Shown here piece after piece: positions 7,452 through 17,856 of a stretch of DNA of 26,599 bases. Both the position numbers and the translations under genes were made by a program. Within the stretch, counting starts at the first letter, position 1. Every line of letters begins with the position of its first letter. This DNA is from Stenotrophomonas sp. UBA2124 (GTDB lineage Bacteria; Pseudomonadota; Gammaproteobacteria; Xanthomonadales; Xanthomonadaceae), in the NCBI GenBank assembly GCA_002329155.1, contig DCXY01000026.1:165547-192145 (forward strand), read 5' to 3'. A model generated the notes under the pieces. It made no database searches, had not been told where the DNA came from, and was given only the letters and a program-made list of their open reading frames with translations.

Positions 7452-7651
7452 AGCCTGCCTTGGTTCGGTAATTGGGAGGGTCCGGCACAACCAGCCGGGT
7501 CTTGCGTTTTCCATACCGCGGAAACAACAAAGGGCCCGACTGGGCCCTTTGTCCGTTTGAATCCGTTGACCGGATTCCGGTTGCAAGAACGGAAGCAATC
7601 GTTCTTGCGAGCCCAGACTTTGGCTTGGCGATAGTATCGCTGAGCCGAAGC
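7452..7651 (-). promoter_or_regulatory. tRNA-fMet to rimP leader with serial hairpins
   Basis: A 200-base spacer. Read in the direction of transcription it contains three perfect inverted repeats: 9 bp (7583-7591 with 7600-7608), 7 bp (7559-7565 with 7571-7577) and the 11-bp terminator-like stem (7527-7537 with 7542-7552). A short 5-bp stem follows (7482-7486 with 7494-7498) before the rimP start. It is the leader through which transcripts from the tRNA promoter must pass to reach rimP-nusA-infB. RNA processing and attenuation are plausible roles. Confidence 0.55.
7521..7552 (-). terminator. Terminator-like hairpin after tRNA-fMet
   Basis: A perfect 11-bp stem (7527-7537 with 7542-7552) and a 4-base loop. 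On the minus strand the 3' arm ends in CCCTTTGT and is followed by TGTTTC, giving an interrupted T-rich tail. It probably ends part of the tRNA-fMet transcripts, with readthrough into rimP. Confidence 0.65.
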
Positions 7652-7728
7652 TGGTAGCGGGGGCAGGATTTGAACCTGCGACCTTCGGGTTATGAGCCCG
7701 ACGAGCTGCCAGACTGCTCCACCCCGCA
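7652..7728 (-). tRNA. Initiator tRNA-fMet (CAT)
   Basis: A 77-base gene with CCA encoded. The anticodon loop holds CAT, and the anticodon stem has the three consecutive G-C pairs (GGG/CCC) typical of initiator tRNAs. The D-arm and the T-arm with TTCAAAT match bacterial tRNA-fMet. Reading the ends directly, base 1 is T and base 72 is T, so the 1:72 pair is a U-U mismatch. An unpaired 1:72 position is the initiator hallmark (C1-A72 in E. coli). It heads the rimP-nusA-infB cluster, as metY does in E. coli, and has a good promoter immediately upstream. Confidence 0.97.
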
Positions 7729-7739
7729 GCAGAAGCGGA

Positions 7740-7768
7740 ATTATGAAGTAAGAGAGCCAAACTTGCAA
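7740..7768 (-). promoter_or_regulatory. Sigma70-type promoter for tRNA-fMet and the rimP-nusA-infB cluster
   Basis: On the minus strand: -35 TTGCAA (7763-7768), a 17-base spacer and -10 CATAAT (7740-7745), placed about 11 bases before the tRNA 5' end. Spacing and box quality are good, and the position fits a tRNA promoter. Confidence 0.75.
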
Positions 7769-7928
7769 GCCCTGTTTACTTCACTTGTCTTCCGGATACT
7801 CCGGAAAACCCGAGGAGTTAATCCCCAGCGAACCGCCTTTCGGCGGTTCCGGCGACACCCGTACTGCAGTGCCGCCGTCAAATCAGGTGGCGAATATTAC
7901 ACTACTCGCGCACTTATGTAACTGCTTT
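7769..7928 (-). other. 3' region of the nuo operon with two stem-loops
   Basis: Spacer between the nuoN stop and the tRNA promoter. It holds an 8-bp stem closed by a GAAA tetraloop on the minus strand (7830-7837 with 7842-7849) and a 7-bp stem (7790-7796 with 7800-7806). Neither is followed by a T-run on the minus strand, so I do not call a rho-independent terminator for nuo. No gene is seen. Confidence 0.5.
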
Positions 7929-9392
7929 TTACGAAAGATGCGCAAATGCGTTGCGCATCCAATCCATGATCGGTGCCAGACCCAGCGGCAGCACCAGCAG
8001 CAGCACCGAATTCACGCCCAGCACGATGCCCAGGATGCGGTCGTTGTTGCGCGGAAGCGGCTCCCCCACCGGCTCATCGAAGTACATGACCTTGATGACA
8101 CGCAGGTAGTAGAAGCAGCCGATCACGGCGCAGAGCACGCCCACCAGTGCCAGCCACAGCAGACCGCCATTGATGGCCGCGCCCAGCACTGCCAGCTTGG
8201 TCCAGAAACCCAGGAACGGCGGAATGCCAGCCAGCGACGCCATGATGCACAGCACGAGGCCGGCCATCCACGGGCTGCGGGCGTTCAGGCCCTTGAAGTC
8301 CTCGATGTTCTCGGCCTCGAAGCCGGCACGCGACAGCGCGATGATCGCGCCGAAGGAGGCGGTGGACATGATGGCGTAGGCCACCGCGTAGAACATCGCC
8401 GCCGAGTAGCCCTGCTCGCCACCACCGGCGATGCCCATCAGCAGGAAGCCGATGTGCGAGACGGTGGAGTAAGCCAGCATGCGCTTGAGGTTGGTCTGCG
8501 CGATGGCCATCAGGTTGCCGACCACCAGCGACAGCGCGGCCAGGCCGGCCAGCACGTACTGCAGCTCCGCCGACAGCGGGCCAACGCCGGCTTCCAGCAG
8601 GCGGTAGGCCATGCCGAAGGCCGCCAGTTTCGGTGCCGAGCTGATGAACAGCGCGATCGGTGCCGGGGCACCCTGGTACACGTCGGGCAGCCACATGTGG
8701 AACGGTGCGGCACCCAGCTTGAAGGCCACGCCGGCCACCATGAACACCGCGCCGGTCAACAGCAGCAGACGCTCATCGGAATGCGCGGCAGCAGCGTGGA
8801 TCACGTCCAGGTGCAGCGAGCCGGTGGCGCCGTACACCAGCGACATGCCGTACAGCAGCAGGCCCGAGGCCAGCGAACCCAGCACGATGTACTTCATGCC
8901 CGCTTCGGCGGCCAGTTTGTTCTCGCGGTTGCTAGCCACCAGCGCGTAGGAGCACAGCGCCAGCAGTTCCAGCCCCAGGTAGACCATCAGCAGGCTGCCG
9001 GCGGAGACCAGCAGCATCATGCCGGCGGTGCCGAACAGGATCAGCACCGGGATCTCGCCCTGGTACAGGTCGCGCTCGCGCAGGTAGCTCCAGCCATAGA
9101 TCAGGGTCAGGCCGCTGAGCAGCACGATCACCGTCTTCATGATGTCCGCGGCGTTGTCGCGGACGAACATGCCGTGGAAGACCTCACCCTGCCCGCCCAC
9201 GCCACCCAGCAGCAGGGCTAAGGCGACGGCCAGGATGGCCACCGAGATGAAGTGGGTCCACACCTTGTGCCGGTTGCTGATGAACAGGTCGAGCATCAGC
9301 AGGGCAAAGGCGCCACCAATCACCACCAGCTCGGGCAGCAACGGTGGGAGGTCGGCGGTGGTCAACGGCAGAAGCGTCGGCGTTGTCATCAT
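7929..9392 (-). CDS. nuoN: NADH-quinone oxidoreductase subunit N
   Basis: About 487 residues. NuoN is one of the three antiporter-like proton-pumping subunits in the membrane arm of complex I, placed next to NuoK. The sequence is almost wholly hydrophobic with about 14 predicted membrane helices and contains the typical segments YVALGLELLALCSYAL-like (about residues 120-140) and KLGAAPFHMWLPDVYQGAP (about 225-245). An AGGA sequence precedes two adjacent ATG codons (9390-9392 and 9387-9389); the second has slightly better spacing, so the start may be one codon later. It is the last gene of the operon, 33 bases after nuoM, ending in TAA. Confidence 0.97.
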   Translation of the reverse strand: MMTTPTLLPLTTADLPPLLPELVVIGGAFALLMLDLFISNRHKVWTHFISVAILAVALALLLGGVGGQGEVFHGMFVRDNAADIMKTVIVLLSGLTLIYGWSYLRERDLYQGEIPVLILFGTAGMMLLVSAGSLLMVYLGLELLALCSYALVASNRENKLAAEAGMKYIVLGSLASGLLLYGMSLVYGATGSLHLDVIHAAAAHSDERLLLLTGAVFMVAGVAFKLGAAPFHMWLPDVYQGAPAPIALFISSAPKLAAFGMAYRLLEAGVGPLSAELQYVLAGLAALSLVVGNLMAIAQTNLKRMLAYSTVSHIGFLLMGIAGGGEQGYSAAMFYAVAYAIMSTASFGAIIALSRAGFEAENIEDFKGLNARSPWMAGLVLCIMASLAGIPPFLGFWTKLAVLGAAINGGLLWLALVGVLCAVIGCFYYLRVIKVMYFDEPVGEPLPRNNDRILGIVLGVNSVLLLVLPLGLAPIMDWMRNAFAHLS

Positions 9393-9425
9393 CAAATCCT
9401 GGAATCAATACTCTCGACGGGCCGC

Positions 9426-10937
9426 TTACAGCAGCTTGCTCGATGCGATCTGCATCGCCAGCTTGGCGATGGACGGCTCCATCAGGTCGGTCAGCGGCTT
9501 GGGATAGAAGCCCAGCACCAGCGTGCCGACGGCAAACACACCCAACACCAGCCACTCACGGCCATTGATGTCCTTCAGCTCGGCCACATGGGCATTGCCC
9601 ACCTCGCCGAAGAACACGCGCTTGTACAGCCACAGCGAATAGGCGGCACTGATGATCAGCGTGGTTGCCGCGCCAAAGGCGATCAGCGGGTTCCGCTGGA
9701 AGGCGGCCAGCACGATCATGAACTCACCCACGAAACCACTGGTGCCCGGCAGGCCCGAGTTGGCCATGAAGAACAGCAGCGCGAAGGCGGCGAACCACGG
9801 CATCACGTTGACCACGCCGCCGTAGTCGGCGATGCGGCGGCTGTGCATGCGGTCATACAGCACGCCCACGCAGGAGAACATGGCGCCGGAGACGAAGCCG
9901 TGCGAAATCATCTGCACCATGGCACCCTGCAGGCCCAGACGCGCGGCATCGGCGTTGCCGGCCTCACGCACCAGCCACAGGGCGATGAAGGTGCCCAGGG
10001 TCACGAAGCCCATGTGCGCGACCGACGAATAGGCAATCAGCTTCTTCATGTCGTCCTGCACCAGCGCCACCAGGCCGACGTAGATCACCGCCACCAGCGA
10101 CAGCGCGATCACCAGCCATGCCCATTCGCTGCTGGCGTCCGGCACGATCGGCAGGTTGAAGCGCAGGAAGCCGTAGCCACCAATCTTCAGCGCGATGGCG
10201 GCCAGGATCACCGAACCGGCGGTGGGTGCCTCCACGTGCGCGTCCGGCAGCCAGGTATGCACCGGGAACATCGGCACCTTGACCGCGAAGGCGATCAGGA
10301 AGGCGAAGAATATCCAGGTCTGTTCCTTGGCCGAGAGCTGCAGCTGGTACAGGTCGGCCAGCTGGAAGCTGCCGCCCTTCAGGTACAGGTAGATCAGCGC
10401 CACCAGCATCAGCACCGAGCCGAGGAAGGTGTACAGGAAGAACTTCATGGCCGCATAGATGCGACGCGGGCCGCCCCAGACACCGATGATCAGGAACATC
10501 GGGATCAGCATGGCCTCGAAGAACACATAGAACAGCATGGCGTCGGTGGCGGCGAAGATGCCCACCGTCACGCCTTCCAGAATCAGGAAGGCCGCCACGT
10601 ACTGGTTCACGCGCTTGTCCACCACGCCCCAGGCGCCCACCAGTGCGAGCACGCCGATCAGCGTGGTCAGCAGCACCAGCGCGATGGCGATGCCATCCAC
10701 GGCGAGGTTGTAGCCGATACCGAAGGCCGGAATCCACGGGCGCTGTTCGACGAACTGCATCACATCCGATGCAGCCACGTCATAGCCGCTGAGCAGGCCA
10801 AGGCTGAGCAGGAAGGTGAGCAGTGCCACCGCCATGGACGCCCAACGGGCGGCCTGGGCGTTGCGCACGGCAAGGATCAACGCACCACCGATGATCGGCA
10901 GCCAGATGAGAATACTGAGTAGGGGCCAGTTCGACAC
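9426..10937 (-). CDS. nuoM: NADH-quinone oxidoreductase subunit M
   Basis: 503 residues, starting with GTG (10935-10937). NuoM is the central antiporter-like proton channel of the complex I membrane arm. The key glutamate of the fifth helix (E144 in E. coli) is present at residue 141 in VFFEAMLIPMFLIIG. The conserved FPVHTWLPDAHVEAPTAGS segment, with the nearby lysine helix, is intact. It is hydrophobic throughout with about 14 membrane helices. It sits 19 bases after nuoL, in the standard operon order. Confidence 0.97.
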   Translation of the reverse strand: MSNWPLLSILIWLPIIGGALILAVRNAQAARWASMAVALLTFLLSLGLLSGYDVAASDVMQFVEQRPWIPAFGIGYNLAVDGIAIALVLLTTLIGVLALVGAWGVVDKRVNQYVAAFLILEGVTVGIFAATDAMLFYVFFEAMLIPMFLIIGVWGGPRRIYAAMKFFLYTFLGSVLMLVALIYLYLKGGSFQLADLYQLQLSAKEQTWIFFAFLIAFAVKVPMFPVHTWLPDAHVEAPTAGSVILAAIALKIGGYGFLRFNLPIVPDASSEWAWLVIALSLVAVIYVGLVALVQDDMKKLIAYSSVAHMGFVTLGTFIALWLVREAGNADAARLGLQGAMVQMISHGFVSGAMFSCVGVLYDRMHSRRIADYGGVVNVMPWFAAFALLFFMANSGLPGTSGFVGEFMIVLAAFQRNPLIAFGAATTLIISAAYSLWLYKRVFFGEVGNAHVAELKDINGREWLVLGVFAVGTLVLGFYPKPLTDLMEPSIAKLAMQIASSKLL

Positions 10938-10956
10938 GTCTTCTATTCCGTACAGG

Positions 10957-13068
<2,112 letters not shown>

Positions 13069-13074
13069 CTCGGA

Positions 13075-13380
13075 TCAGCCCTTCAACGAATCAACTTCGC
13101 CCACGTTGATGGTGTGGCGGGTACGGAACAAGGTCACCAGGATCGCAAGGCCGATTGCAGCTTCGGCCGCGGCCACGGTCAGGATGAAGAACACGAACAG
13201 CTGGCCGGCGGTGTCGCCGAGCTGGCGCGAGAAGGCGATGAAGTTGATGTTCACCGACAGCAGCATCAGCTCGATGGACATCAGCAGCACGATGACGTTC
13301 TTCCGGTTCAGGAAGATGCCGGCCACGGAGATGCAGAACATCACCGCACCCAGCGCGAGCATATGGCCCAGGGAAATCAT
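13075..13380 (-). CDS. nuoK: NADH-quinone oxidoreductase subunit K
   Basis: 101 residues with three membrane helices, the usual size. NuoK (relative of MrpC) forms part of the proton path between the quinone site and the antiporter-like subunits. The two functionally essential glutamates in helices 2 and 3 are present at positions 37 (MSIELML) and 73 (AAEAAIGL), matching E36 and E72 of E. coli. Its ATG overlaps the nuoJ stop codon by 4 bases, so translation is probably coupled. Confidence 0.97.
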   Translation of the reverse strand: MISLGHMLALGAVMFCISVAGIFLNRKNVIVLLMSIELMLLSVNINFIAFSRQLGDTAGQLFVFFILTVAAAEAAIGLAILVTLFRTRHTINVGEVDSLKG

Positions 13381-14030
13381 GGTTTGGCCTCCTCGCCGCC
13401 TTCATTGTTGGCCTGCACCTGCACCACCGGCTTTTCGGCGGCCATCTTGACGATGCGCAGGCGGTCGGCGGATTTCACCCGGGTCTGTTCGCTCGGGTTC
13501 TGCTTCTTCAGGCCGGTGCGGCGGCGCAGGGTCAGCATCACCGCAGCCACTACGGCCACGGTCAGGATCACCGCGGCGAACTCGAACGGCAGCAGGTATT
13601 CGGTGAACAGGCTGCGGGCCAGCCAGGTGATGTTGGAGCTGTCAGCGGCCACCGCGGCGGCGTTGTCGGCCGGGAACGGCGCGGTGCGGGCCTTGATGCC
13701 GATCAGGGTCAGCATCTGCACCAGCATCACCACCGCAACCACCAGGCCCACGGGCAGGTAGCGCACCCAGCCTTCACGCAGGGTGGTGGTGTCGATGTCG
13801 AGCATCATCACCACGAACAGGAACAGCACCATCACCGCGCCCACGTACACCAGCACCAGGGTGACACCCAGGAACTCGGCCCCCACCAGCAGCCATACGC
13901 AGGCCACCGAGAAGAAGGTCAGGATCAGGCACAGCACGGCATACACCGGGTTGCGCACACTGATGACCGACGCGGCGGAAATGCCGGCGATGATCGAGAA
14001 GAACCAGAAAGCGATATTTACCCAATCCAT
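13377..14030 (-). CDS. nuoJ: NADH-quinone oxidoreductase subunit J
   Basis: 217 residues. NuoJ is a membrane-arm subunit with five helices; its third helix carries the pi-bulge thought to switch during turnover. The start MDWVNIAFWFFSIIAG and the LVYVGAVMVLFLFVVMML segment (about residues 59-76) are typical. The C-terminal 45 residues form a polar, charged tail. The ATG at 14028-14030 follows GAGG at good spacing. It overlaps nuoK by 4 bases. Confidence 0.96.
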   Translation of the reverse strand: MDWVNIAFWFFSIIAGISAASVISVRNPVYAVLCLILTFFSVACVWLLVGAEFLGVTLVLVYVGAVMVLFLFVVMMLDIDTTTLREGWVRYLPVGLVVAVVMLVQMLTLIGIKARTAPFPADNAAAVAADSSNITWLARSLFTEYLLPFEFAAVILTVAVVAAVMLTLRRRTGLKKQNPSEQTRVKSADRLRIVKMAAEKPVVQVQANNEGGEEAKP

Positions 14031-14038
14031 CTCAGACC

Positions 14039-14527
14039 TCAGCGGAAAGCGGCGTCGGCGGCGCGGCGCTCGGCGATTTCGGTTTCAAGCCGGTCGCCAA
14101 TGGCCAGCAACTGCGGCTTGGTGATGATGTTCTCGCCACGGTTCTCGAAGTGGTACTCAAGGATGTGGGTCTCCACGATCGAGTCCACCGGGCAGCTCTC
14201 TTCACAGAAACCACAGAAGATGCACTTGAACAGATCGATCTCGTAGCGCGTGGTGCGGCGGGTGCCGTCCTCGCGCTTGGCCGAGTCGATGGTGATGGCC
14301 AGTGCCGGGCACACCGCTTCGCACAGCTTGCAGGCGATGCAGCGCTCTTCACCGTTGGGGTAACGGCGCAGTGCGTGCAGGCCACGGAAGCGTGGCGACT
14401 GCGGAAACTTCTCCATCGGATAGAGCACGGTGTACTTGGGCTTGAACGCATACTTCAGCGTCAGCCACAGGCCACCGATCAGCTCCAGCAGCAGCAGGCT
14501 CTTGAAATAGTGGGTGATCTTATTCAT
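14039..14527 (-). CDS. nuoI: NADH-quinone oxidoreductase subunit I (two 4Fe-4S clusters)
   Basis: 162 residues. NuoI holds clusters N6a and N6b in the connecting Q-module and passes electrons towards N2 in NuoB. The two ferredoxin motifs are complete: cysteines 63, 66, 69, 73 (CIACKLCEAVCP) and 102, 105, 108, 112 (CIFCGFCEESCP). An amphipathic N-terminal stretch (about 1-35) probably lies along the membrane. It starts 3 bases after the nuoH stop. Confidence 0.98.
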   Translation of the reverse strand: MNKITHYFKSLLLLELIGGLWLTLKYAFKPKYTVLYPMEKFPQSPRFRGLHALRRYPNGEERCIACKLCEAVCPALAITIDSAKREDGTRRTTRYEIDLFKCIFCGFCEESCPVDSIVETHILEYHFENRGENIITKPQLLAIGDRLETEIAERRAADAAFR

Positions 14528-14530
14528 GAA

Positions 14531-15625
14531 TCAAACGCCCTTCTGGATCACGCCGTAGAACACCATCAGTGCCGTCACCGCGATCCAGAAAATGGTCAGC
14601 GGGATGAACACCTTCCAGCCCAGACGCATGATCTGGTCGTAACGGAAGCGCGGGAAGCTGGCACGGAACCAGATGTAGGCACTGGCGAAGAACAGCACCT
14701 TGAGCAGCAGCCACGGCCAGCCACCAACCCAGATCCAGTTGATCCACGGCGAGATGTCCGCCGTGATCCAGCCCTGCAGCGGGCTCAACCAGCCACCCAG
14801 GAAGAAGATCGAGATCAGGAAGCTGATCAGGATCATGTTGGCGTATTCGGCCAGGAAGAACAGCGCGAACGCACCGCCGGAGTATTCGACCATGTGGCCC
14901 GCAACGATTTCCGACTCGCCTTCCACCACGTCGAACGGCGCGCGGTTGGTTTCGGCCACGCCGGACACCCAGTACACGACGAACAGCGGCAGCAGCGGCA
15001 GCAGGAACCAGTCGAACAGACCCGAGTTGCCCTTCTGTGCCAGCACGATGTCGGTCAGATTCAGGCTGCCGGCGGCGATCATCACGCCCACCAGCGCGAA
15101 GCCCATGGCGATTTCGTAGCTGACCACCTGCGCGGCCGAGCGCATCGCACCCAGGAACGCATACTTGGAGTTGGATGCCCAACCGGCCAGGATCACGCCG
15201 TACACGCCCAGCGAGGTCATCGCCAGCAGGTACAGCAGGCCGACGTTGGCGTTGGAAAGCACCAGCTTGTAGTCGAACGGCACCACCGCCCACGCCGCGA
15301 ACGACGGCGCCAGCACGATCAGCGGTGCAAGGATGTACATCGCCTTGTGCGCGCTGGCCGGAGCGATGATCTCCTTGAACAGCAGCTTGGTGACGTCGGC
15401 GAAGGCCTGCAGCAGGCCACCCAGGCCCACGTACATCGGCCCGTGGCGGACGTGCATCCAGCCGATCAGCTTGCGCTCCCACAACACGTAGAACGCCACC
15501 GAGATGATCACCGGCATGGCGATCGTCAGGATCTTCAGCACCGTCCACAGGATGATGCCGATATCGCCCAGGGAGAGGAACCACTGGTGCAGCGGGTCTA
15601 CCGCATTCAACAGCAACTCGTTCAT
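14531..15625 (-). CDS. nuoH: NADH-quinone oxidoreductase subunit H
   Basis: 364 residues. NuoH is the membrane subunit that forms the quinone entry chamber and the link between the peripheral and membrane arms. Conserved features: WERKLIGWMHVRHGP (about residues 49-63), lining the quinone tunnel, and the acidic loop EGESEIVAGHMVEYSG (about 235-250) with E235, E237 and E239. About eight membrane helices are expected. The ATG overlaps the nuoG stop by 4 bases. Confidence 0.97.
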   Translation of the reverse strand: MNELLLNAVDPLHQWFLSLGDIGIILWTVLKILTIAMPVIISVAFYVLWERKLIGWMHVRHGPMYVGLGGLLQAFADVTKLLFKEIIAPASAHKAMYILAPLIVLAPSFAAWAVVPFDYKLVLSNANVGLLYLLAMTSLGVYGVILAGWASNSKYAFLGAMRSAAQVVSYEIAMGFALVGVMIAAGSLNLTDIVLAQKGNSGLFDWFLLPLLPLFVVYWVSGVAETNRAPFDVVEGESEIVAGHMVEYSGGAFALFFLAEYANMILISFLISIFFLGGWLSPLQGWITADISPWINWIWVGGWPWLLLKVLFFASAYIWFRASFPRFRYDQIMRLGWKVFIPLTIFWIAVTALMVFYGVIQKGV

Positions 15626-17856
15626 GCAGCCACCACCGTTACACGAGCGGCACCCAGCGGCGCGGTCGCGCCGTGGCCCGATTCAATCCACACCGCACCG
15701 GCGGCGACGCGCGCGTCGACCACCACCGGCAGGGTTGCCTTGCCGGCATCGGTGCCGACCTTGGCCATCTGGCCTTCGACCAGCTGCAGACGCGCGGCGT
15801 CCTCGGGGTTGAGCACGATGCGCGGTGCGTTGTTCAGCGGGTGCGCCTGCAATGCCTCGGCACGGCGGACCACCGCATCGGTGCGGTAGATGGCCGGGGT
15901 GCAGGCCACTTCCAGGCCTTCGGCCTGTACCGGCGGCTGTGCCGAAGCAGCGACCTTGACGGCCACCGGCTGCAGACCTGCGCGCAGGCCGGCCAGATCG
16001 GTGAAGCCGAAACCGGCCAGCTGCATGTCACCACCCAGCGCACGCAGCACGCGCCAACCTTCGCGGGCCTCGCCCTGCAGCTTGCCGCCGGCGCGGGCGG
16101 TCTGCTCGCGGCCGTCGAGGTTGGTCAGCGTTGCGTCCACTTCCGGCAGCGCACCGATCGGCAGGATCAGGTCGGCCACGTCGCGGGTGGAAACACAGGC
16201 AAAGTGGCTGAACGCCACCACCTTGGCACCGGCCAGCGCCTTGCGCGCGGCAGCGGCGTCGGCGAAGTCCAGGCCCGGCTCGATGCCGTACAGCACATAG
16301 GCCTTGCGCGGCTGCGCCAGCATCGCGTTGACGTCCTTGCCGGCCGGCAGCACACCCGCGCGGGCCAGACCCAGCGCATTGGCACCCTGCGGGATGCGGC
16401 ACAGCCTGGCACCGGTGGCGGCAGCGAATTCGCTGGCAGCCGAACGGATGGCCGCAGCCTGCGGATGGTTCTCGGCGATGGCACCGACGATGACGACGGT
16501 GTTGCCACCGCTGCTCACCGCCTCGCGCAGCTGAGCGTTGCCAAGCGCTTCTGCGAAGCGCGACGGCGCGACGATCTGCTTGCCGTTCAACTTGAACGCA
16601 AAATCGAATTCGACCGGGTTGACCGCGAAGATCTGCGCACCGTTCTGCACCTGCGCCTTGCGCAGGCGGGCGTGCAGCAGCGGCAGCTCGTGGCGGATGT
16701 TGCTGCCCACCAGCACAATGCGGTCGGCGCTTTCGATCTCGGCCAGCGACATGCCGAACGCCTCGGCAACCGGCGCATCGGAGAAATCGCGGTTGTTGAT
16801 GCGGTGGTCGATGTTGTTGCTGCCCAGGCCGGCGGCCAGACGGGCCAGCAGTGCGCCCTCCTCGTTCGAGGTGGCCGGGTGCACCAGCACGCCCAGGTCA
16901 TCGCCACGGTTGCCTTCCAGCAGCTCGCGCGCGGCAGCCAGGCCTTCGGCCCAGCTCACTTCCTTCCACTCGCCGTTGATCTTCTGCAGCGGCTTGGTGG
17001 CGCGGTCGGCAGCGTACAGGCCCTGGTGCGAATAACGGTCACGGTCGGACAGCCAGCACTCGTTGACCAGTTCGTTGTCACGCGGCACCACACGCAGCAC
17101 TTCGCCGCGGCGCACATGCAGGAACAGGTTGGAACCCATCGCGTCGTGGTAGCCCAGCGACTCGCGTGCGTTCAGTTCCCACGGGCGTGCCTTGAACTGG
17201 AACACCTTGTTGGTCAGCGCGCCCACCGGGCATACGTCGATGACGTTGCCGGACAGTTCGGTGGTCAGCGGCTTGCCGTCATACGTGCCGATCTGCAGGT
17301 TCTCGCCACGGTACATGCCACCCAGCTCGTAGGTGCCTGCAATGTCGGCGGTGAAGCGCACGCAGCGCGTGCACTGGATGCAGCGGGTCATCTCGGTGGC
17401 GACCAGCGGGCCCATGTCCTCGTCGGCCACAACGCGCTTGCGCTCGTTGAAGCGGCTGACCGAGCGGCCGTAGCCCAGCGAAACGTCCTGCAGCTCGCAC
17501 TCACCGCCCTGGTCGCAGATCGGGCAATCCAGCGGGTGGTTGATGAGCAGGAACTCCATCACCGAACGCTGGTACTTGAGCGCCTTCTCGTTGCGGGTCT
17601 GGATCTTCATGCCATCCATGACCGGGGTGGCACAGGCCGGCGACGGCTTGGGCGTCTTTTCCACGTCCACCAGGCACATGCGGCAGTTGGCCGCGATCGG
17701 CAGCTTCTCGTGGTAGCAGAAGCGCGGAATCGGAATGCCGGCCTTGTCGGCGGCCTGGATGATCATCGAACCCTTGGGCACGACCAGCGTCTGCCCATCG
17801 ATCTCGATGGTGACGTGATCCGGCGGCACATTGGGATTTACCGGTTGCGCGCTCAT
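15622..17856 (-). CDS. nuoG: NADH-quinone oxidoreductase subunit G (Fe-S protein)
   Basis: 744 residues, shorter than E. coli NuoG (about 908). NuoG is the large peripheral subunit carrying three Fe-S clusters. Ligands visible: 2Fe-2S N1b at C47, C58, C61, C75; 4Fe-4S N5 at H107, C111, C114, C120; N4 at C159, C162, C165, C209. The four cysteines of the additional N7 cluster found in E. coli and Thermus are absent from the stretch after C209, which instead reads like the mitochondrial 75-kDa subunit (RPWELNARESLGYHDAMGSN). The C-terminal half is the inactive molybdopterin-oxidoreductase-like fold. It overlaps nuoF and nuoH by 4 bases each. Confidence 0.97.
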   Translation of the reverse strand: MSAQPVNPNVPPDHVTIEIDGQTLVVPKGSMIIQAADKAGIPIPRFCYHEKLPIAANCRMCLVDVEKTPKPSPACATPVMDGMKIQTRNEKALKYQRSVMEFLLINHPLDCPICDQGGECELQDVSLGYGRSVSRFNERKRVVADEDMGPLVATEMTRCIQCTRCVRFTADIAGTYELGGMYRGENLQIGTYDGKPLTTELSGNVIDVCPVGALTNKVFQFKARPWELNARESLGYHDAMGSNLFLHVRRGEVLRVVPRDNELVNECWLSDRDRYSHQGLYAADRATKPLQKINGEWKEVSWAEGLAAARELLEGNRGDDLGVLVHPATSNEEGALLARLAAGLGSNNIDHRINNRDFSDAPVAEAFGMSLAEIESADRIVLVGSNIRHELPLLHARLRKAQVQNGAQIFAVNPVEFDFAFKLNGKQIVAPSRFAEALGNAQLREAVSSGGNTVVIVGAIAENHPQAAAIRSAASEFAAATGARLCRIPQGANALGLARAGVLPAGKDVNAMLAQPRKAYVLYGIEPGLDFADAAAARKALAGAKVVAFSHFACVSTRDVADLILPIGALPEVDATLTNLDGREQTARAGGKLQGEAREGWRVLRALGGDMQLAGFGFTDLAGLRAGLQPVAVKVAASAQPPVQAEGLEVACTPAIYRTDAVVRRAEALQAHPLNNAPRIVLNPEDAARLQLVEGQMAKVGTDAGKATLPVVVDARVAAGAVWIESGHGATAPLGAARVTVVAA

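Noticed and set aside
6861..7760. A long version of RimP (299 residues) starting at 7760
   Set aside because: It would translate through the tRNA-fMet gene and its terminator; the family N-terminus starts at the GTG at 7451.
7830..7849. Intrinsic terminator for the nuo operon
   Set aside because: The 8-bp GAAA-loop hairpin is real, but no T-run follows on the minus strand, so it is listed only as a stem-loop.
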